64,000 nt of DNA from Phyllostachys edulis (Eukaryota > Streptophyta > Magnoliopsida > Poales > Poaceae), in assembly GCA_036346405.1 (NCBI GenBank), contig CM070562.1, positions 74,419,482-74,483,481 of the forward strand, read 5' to 3'. Position numbers and translations under genes: made by a program. Shown here one piece after another: positions 58,037-64,000 of the stretch; position 1 is the first letter of the stretch, and each line of letters starts with the position of its first letter. Below the pieces are notes generated by a model, which was given only the letters and a program-made list of their open reading frames with translations, had not been told where the DNA came from and searched no databases.

Positions 58037-61000
58037 TGTGAGACCCTTAATTATTGGGATTGTGCCGAATTATAATTACACTGGTAGCATAATTCTTAAT
58101 TAAGGAACAGTGTAATGTCCTTAATAAAGATCATACTAGAAGCATAATCATAACAAGTAACAATCCAACAATTAGGTTCCCGGATATATGTCATGCAATA
58201 GTTCCCAGGATTAGTGACTATTGCGCATATATCCTTAATCAACATTGCATCAATCACATACAAGTCATACATTCATATAATTATACATTAATAATTACAT
58301 CTCCAATTTCGGTTGCTACAGTACCAGGTTGCTACAGTACCGAAATATGAACAGATGACCTTGGGTCATTTACAAAAAGAGCAACAATGAAACGAAAAGA
58401 TAAAAACAAAACCACCAATGGCCCCATCATCCCCATGAGCTATTGCGTGGAGAATAAAACTAGCACTACTCGTTAGCGTCACCCACATCGGCGCTAACGG
58501 GCATCTCATACAGATATCCATCCTCACCTGCAACAAGGGGTCATAAAACCCTGAGTACGAAAGGTACTCAGCAAGTCTTACACAAACTAATAAAAGAAGG
58601 TGGTTGTTAGAACCTATACAATGGAATAGAAAGTATATATGCATAAGGTTGACAACAGAAGGTTTAAATGGTTCAGTTTGCATAAAGCGATACATCTTAA
58701 CCTACAATTGCTATATTTAGATAAAGCAGTTTTAACAAATGGATTTGGACTAAAACAGTGAATAAGTGCACTTATAAACATAAACAGTAACAAGAATGAA
58801 TAACAGTTCACAACTAAATGTGTATGACAGCTATTATAATGAAATAATTCCCAAACCAAACTTAGAGCAAAATCTATCTGAGATGACATTAATTCAAGTT
58901 TTATTCAGAAGTAGCAGTGGACACGGCTATTCAATAGTTTTATACCTTGCAAGGGTGTACATCTTTACCCACATGACTTAGTTAGCCCGTAAGCCTCCGG
59001 AATAATAACACACTGCCTTTGGTGTGTCGGCCGGGTAAACTAAGATTTGGTATTTTTCAACAAGTTAACACTATTGAGTTGGATGACCCATGTGAGACTG
59101 ATCCCGCTTAAACAAGACTGATAGCATATATTCAACCGAGGCTCACATGTTGTACCGGGAATGCCGACCCAGTCAATTAAATGCAAACTCGTGTTAGCCA
59201 CACATATTACACATGATCGGGCCCTGAAGGAACGTACATGCGATGTAACACATCTACGCCCTTACCCATCTAAGAACATCTGATATCAATATAAGTTCCA
59301 CATGGCATACGACACGGCCCGAAGACTTAAGCATCTATGCCATATGAAATCAATACACATGTCCTTACTCTCCAGTATCCAACTCAATAATATTAGCCTT
59401 TTACTTAACCAAACAGCGCCCATACCTGCGTGTGGAAATGCGTTGGGACTTGAATTAAATAGTCGAGTTCAGGTCCTTAATCAATCCGCACAAAGACGGT
59501 CACATTTCCCAATTCTCGTGCGAAGGCACCATCACTAGCATCCACTTGTCCAGATTTGAATTGAATTTAACAAGATTTAGAAGCATTTCCAAATCAAATA
59601 ACTGAACAATGATCAAAATAGTTAAAAAGTTTTTGTTGTCCCCAAGTCGACAAGCTAAGCTTGCCAAACTCTAACGTTCTATGGATTTGCATGGCTAAGC
59701 AAAAGTTAAAACTAACTATAATAACATCACAACTAGCTTAAGTTGAGTGTATGATATAATTCAAGATAAGCCACAAGTTCAGGGTATAACTAACTAGGAA
59801 CAGGGCATAAATAGATTTTTAGAAATTTGCATGCACAGTGTCCAGATTTTAGAATTCTCTGAGTTCAAAAGAATTGGTTCAACATGGTGCGAGAGGAAGA
59901 TTGCCTTGATAATAGTATATAACCTCTTGTTCAGGTTCTTGAGGTTCAACAAAAGATTCAACAAACTCAGAAGAACCAGAATCTAAAAGAAGATAAAAGA
60001 ATTTCAATGAACACAGGAAAAACAAAGAACAGGATGCATAAAAGAATGTATGGTCAAATAATGCATGGGTAATAGTATGCTTAAGCTAGATCTAATTTAG
60101 TAAGGGTAATAATCCATATATATCATCTACTGATATTTATTACCCAGATTTTAGATTTAGAAAATAGCTACAGTATCAGGTTTTATATACACTAGAACAG
60201 GACAAATTGCAAATACACTATTTATCTAGCTAAACTTCATATAAATGAAAGACTGAGTTAAAACTAAGTGGATTAAGGTTAGTGTTGACCTAACGAGCAA
60301 TTAATACCTATTATTAGCAATTTACAACTTTAGATTTCTTTCTTTGTCCGGGTTGTCGGCTTGGACATCAATAAAAACGACACGGAGCCCTTTACCATTT
60401 TGGATGACCGGAAAGTTGCACAATATCCAGATTTTAAAGGGAGTATAACTATCGGGAAAGCAATTAATACCGTGTCCCATTATCGCTACCCTAATAACTC
60501 GGTCCAAAGAAAGAAAAAACAGATAGACTTTGGTTGGTTCGGACCAAAAGCGGTAAAAGAGTTTTATCAGATTTGGTCTACTATGGAGGAATACCTTAAC
60601 GAAAACCCTAAATAGAATTTAAGGCTATCGGAAGGTGGTTGATACCTAATTCTTCATTACTAACCCTAATCAACAAATTCTGAGAAAAAGAACAGAATAG
60701 AACTTTTGTCGGTTTTGTTTGACAAAACCAACAGAGAAGAAAGTTTGTCTTCTTGACCAAATTGGTAACTTAGATAATTATAAGAGGGACTACTAAAAGT
60801 ACTAGGGTTCACTTAAGACCTAAATAAGTTAATATCTGATAAAGAAACCTAAAGTTTTTGAAAAGCGATATGAAAGACCGAAAGATTAAAATACAAGTTT
60901 TAGCTAAAACAAGATAGGAACATCATAAGATCGGATGAGTGATTCTTGTGAGCTAGTGAGGTTCTTAGGGATCTTAAAGTGACGAAGACAAGGTATCCTT

Positions 61001-62840
61001 ACCACTAGGGTTTAAGGAGGAAAAGATCGAGTCAAACTCTTGGTCAAACAAGAAAAGATCCTGTAGCCTTTTTCCTTGTCTTGACCAAAAGAAGATGATG
61101 GATTTATCTCTAAAGATTATTAGATATATCTTTGCTAAGGAAAAAGATGGAACTCAACTCACCAAGTGAGATTTTCCAAAATGAAGTTTCACTGACTCAA
61201 GTTGACGGGGAGCAGAGTCCTAAGTTCAACCTACAAGGAGTACCCAAAACCACCTTAGTATAAGATGTAGGCATGCTTGTAGTTGAACAAAGGTGGAAGA
61301 ACAAGGAGCTTCACTGCGAAGGAGATAAAGATAATGAGCTCCTCCCTTGGTCAACAATGTCAAGTCCCAAGACTAAAGGTTATATAGTATATAGAATGTG
61401 TAGAGTGGCGAGAATTCTCTAGAACCCAATAGGTGGCACTAAAGGATAGAGATTAAGAGAAAATATCCTCCAAAATATCTGTTCATCACCACCATTTCGG
61501 TTTAACAGGCCTCTGGTGGAACACCGAGAGAAAACAAAATTTGAATCAACTGCCGTGGGTCCCAAACCATGCAACGCACACAAAGACAAGAATGAATCAA
61601 AAAGCGTCATCGCCGAGTGGGCCCTAGGGCTGTTCATGCCATGCAACGCACACAACAGCGCGCAAAGGAAACAATAACCGGCCACTGACATGCGGGCCCA
61701 GGAGTATACACAGCACGCAGCGCACGCACGCAACGAGGGAAGCCATCGCTGACATGCGGGCCCAGGGCGAACGCGCCATGCACGCGCACGCGGAGACGCT
61801 CCACGCGCAGCCACCGTCCGATTGGAATTGAATGGTGGCGATGCGAGGGTTAAAAACACGTTGAACCGGTATCGTGAAATGTGAGCCGCACGATTTCCAG
61901 CGGACGACTCAGATCACAAGGTCCTGAAGTGGTCCGAAGTTCTCATCTCACGCGAGCCGCCGGATTCGTGCCAACGCACACGATTTCGGGCGCCAGATTT
62001 GGGTCCGTCGGCCCACTCAACAGGAGCCGTGCGATCGTAAACCAACGGCCCAAGATCCCCAACTCGCGGGTGCTCTTCGGATCATGCACTCCATCGCCGT
62101 TAAAACGCGATTCAACGGCCAGGATCGAGGCGCTCAAAGCGGTCCGAAGTGCACAATTGATCTGGGCCATCCAGAGAAGATCCAATGGCCAACAATGGAG
62201 GTGGGATGGAAGCGATCCGAACGTCACCAATTAATCTGGCCCGTTCGCGCGAGATTGAAGGGCTGAGATGGCCGAATTTGAGACGACGACCTTGAGGAAT
62301 AGACCGAGCCGGACTGGCGCACTTGGTTGGGCTCGGCCTGCGTCGCTCTGATGCTTGGGTCAGGGTTAGGCTGGGAGGTTTGACTAGATTCATTTAAATT
62401 GCTTAAAGATTTGACTGGGAGTTTTAAAATAGCAATAAAATTTGTAAAAATATGAAATTTTGCAGAATTGCTACTGGGATGATATATTCCCCAAATAAAT
62501 TTTAAAATCACTATTTCTTCTTTATAAATACAAAATTAATTTATTTCAACCAACTAGGGTTTATTTAAAGACAAATGTTTTTATGAAATTCAAAATAATT
62601 TCTAAAATTTCAGCAAAAATTATTTTTGGCCATAATAACTTATCTGGTTTTTAATTAAAATATTTCCCAGTAAAAATTCCAACATTGGATTATATTTCCT
62701 TTTGAAATCTTTACCAAGTTAGAGTTTATAACAAAAACTTGGGGAAATTAGTTGTAACAAGTTACCTGATTTGTTAATTTGAACAGTAATGACATGAGCG
62801 AAGGCTTCATTATTTGTATATTAGGGTTGGGGCTGTTACA
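58037..62840 (-). repeat. 3' LTR of T3 (about 4804 bp)
   Basis: Minus-strand start TGTAACAGCCCC at 62840, end GGGTCTCACA at 58037. It has a TATA-like region near 61380-61395, CCGTT/AACGG inverted repeats at 61880-62280, a mini-exon at 59982-59905, hairpin CTGAGTAC/GTACTCAG at 58551-58571 and direct repeats TTGCTACAGTACC near 58312-58345. Confidence 0.85.
58466..59982 (-). other. Candidate two-exon acidic mini-gene in the T3 LTR
   Basis: Exon A is 59982 to 59905 (78 nt) after TTATCTTCTTTTAG; it begins DSGSSEFVESFVEPQEP and ends EVIYYYQ with donor AG|GCAAT. Exon B is 58527 to 58466 (62 nt) after CCTTGTTGCAG; it begins GEDGYLYEM and ends VSADVGDANE with TAG. The junction keeps phase (2+75+1, then 2+60). 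The T2 counterpart has exon B of identical length with a closely similar ending. Upstream exons and start codon are not identified. Confidence 0.5.
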
Positions 62841-62857
62841 AACCTACCTCCCTTAAG
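62841..62857 (-). other. Polypurine tract of T3 (minus strand)
   Basis: The minus strand reads CTTAAGGGAGGTAGGTT directly before TGTAACAGCC. Confidence 0.8.
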
Positions 62858-63059
62858 AAAATCTCGTCCCGAGATTTCTTATAATTCAGAAGTTGGACAA
62901 AGGTGAAGTTGAATTGATATTCTTTAGAAACATAACATCAGTTGTCTTTATTTCTTTCAAAGATAGAAAAGAAACTTCACATAACAACATAGTGCTGTTA
63001 TTACAACTTATGTTACATTGCTTTGTTTAACCTTGCCTTTCTTGATTCAAAGGCAAATA

Positions 63060-64000
63060 TTAAACAGCAAAAAGATGGGGGTGCTCGATTCTCATCAGAT
63101 CTTCGCGCTCCCAAGTGGCTTCATCTTCGGAATGATTAGCCCATTGAATTTTTAAGAACTTGATAGTGCGATTTCTTGTCCTACGTTCTATTTCGTCGAG
63201 GATACGCACTGGTTGTTCTTGATATGAAAGATCCGGTTGCAGATCAAGATTCTCATAAGTAGTGGCTTCGGTAGGAACACGAAGGCACTTCTTTAATTGA
63301 GAAACATGAAAGGTATCATGAACTGCCGACAACGTGTCGGGAAGTTCCAATTGATACGCCACGGCCCCTCGCTTTGCGATGATTCGGAAAGGTCCGATAT
63401 AACGAGGTGCTAGTTTTCCTTTCACTTGAAAGCGATGAGTACCTTTCATCGGCGACACTTTAAGATAGACATAATCATCTATTTCAAAGCTTAGCTCACG
63501 ACGTCGATGATCGGCATAGCTCTTCTGACGAGACTGGGTAGTTTTCAAACGGTCTCGAATTAGACGAACTTGTTCTTCAGCTTCCAAAACCAGGTCTGGG
63601 CCAAAGAACGGTCTTTCACCAGATTCTGACCAATTCAATGGAGTCCTACAAGCTCTTCCATACAAGGCTTCAAAAGGTGACATTTGAATACTTGCTTGGT
63701 AGCTATTATTGTAGGAAAACTCCACATACGGCAAAGATTTCTCCCAATTCTTGCCATATGCTAAAACACAGGCTCTCAGAAGATCTTCCATTATTTGATT
63801 CACCCTTTCGGTTTGACCCGGTCCGAGGATGATAAGCGATCTTTGAAGGATAATTCAGTTCCCATTGCTTGATGAAGACAATTCCAAAAATGGGAAGTGA
63901 ATTGAGATCCACGGTCTGAAACAATAACTTTAGGAACACCATGGAGACAAACGATCCTAGCAATATACAGCTCTGCTAGTTGCTTGCCATTGAAATTGGT
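63060..64000 (-). CDS. T3 pol C-terminus: integrase and chromodomain (partial)
   Basis: From the right edge the minus strand reads GKQLAELYIARIVCLHGVPK and VIVSDRGSQFTSHFWNCLHQ (second catalytic Asp of integrase). Two frame changes between about 63790 and 63870 disturb the segment carrying the catalytic Glu. From 63803 to the stop at 63060 the frame is intact: VNQIMEDLLRACVLAYGKNW, FSYNNSYQASIQMSPFEALY, a GPY/F-like module (RYIGPFRII), VHDTFHVSQLKKCL, and a chromodomain-like end KFLKIQWANHSEDEATWERE closing PHLFAV. The first part lies outside the window. The long intact C-terminus suggests a recent insertion. Confidence 0.9.

Larger units (their letters stand above)
58037..64000 (-). mobile_element. 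T3 Ty3/gypsy element (Tekay-type chromovirus), minus strand, partial
   Basis: On the minus strand: integrase plus chromodomain, polypurine tract, then a 4.8-kb 3' LTR. It is inserted in the 3' LTR of L copy 3; the 5 bp left of it are GCTGC. The rest of pol, gag and the 5' LTR lie beyond 64000. Confidence 0.9.

Noticed and set aside
60361..60615. 84-codon plus-strand frame with a plausible-looking soluble sequence
   Set aside because: It is antisense to the T3 LTR transcription direction, and I found no matching frame in the T2 LTR.
61419..61859. 146-codon minus-strand frame near the T3 LTR promoter
   Set aside because: GC-rich, Cys/Ala/Arg composition, no domain, not shared with T2; likely chance in GC-rich DNA.

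Overview
This is plant nuclear DNA, most likely from a grass. It is built almost entirely of LTR retrotransposons and one CACTA transposon, nested inside one another. The evidence is long-LTR Ty3/gypsy chromoviruses (Del/Tekay type) primed by initiator tRNA-Met, a SIRE/Maximus-like copia element, a CACTA element carrying a Ulp1-type protease, and a DUF4283 zinc-knuckle LINE ORF1-type gene. I see no host housekeeping gene, tRNA, rRNA or CRISPR array. Family labels used here: T1 = Tekay-like with 5.3-kb LTRs; T2 and T3 = related minus-strand LTR families; L = non-autonomous families whose LTRs begin TGTAATAC.

Layout. 1-1039: 3' end of a copia element. 1040-2473: unassigned. 2474-5211: broken DUF4283/zinc-knuckle gene cut by a minus-strand, internally deleted T1 copy (5212-9660). 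9661-9760: 100-N assembly gap. 9761-11865: plus-strand T1-like LTR, so the gap sits between inverted LTRs. 11866-15733: 3' part of a CACTA element (Transposase_24-like exon, Ulp1 protease, subterminal repeats, terminus). 15734-23017: pol-less SIRE-like copia element with gag and 3' LTR. 23018-43172: minus-strand T2 LTR, split by a complete T1 element (23377-39205, TSD TATTG). 43173-45941: two more minus-strand LTR fragments. 45942-46551: old plus-strand gypsy RT/RNase H fragment. 46552-58036: three same-orientation L-family LTR-plus-leader modules, each inserted into the leader of the previous one. 58037-64000: minus-strand T3 element with 4.8-kb LTR and pol.

The most interesting signal is inside the LTRs. 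In T1, T2 and T3 I find the same hidden arrangement: a short acidic open exon (63, 63 and 78 nt) after an AG acceptor, ending at AG|GCAA (a GC-type donor); then, about 1.2-1.4 kb on, a small hairpin (GAGTAC-loop-GTACTC) 22-41 nt before an acceptor-like site; then a second short exon that continues in frame to a stop. T2 and T3 end alike (VSADLGDADE and VSADVGDANE, then stop). This suggests a spliced LTR-encoded mini-protein, or at least a conserved LTR splicing cassette.

Caution on quality. The two T1 LTRs differ mainly by homopolymer lengths and small changes at CTG/CAG sites. Many frameshifts in the T1 gag-pol may therefore be consensus errors of noisy long reads rather than real decay.
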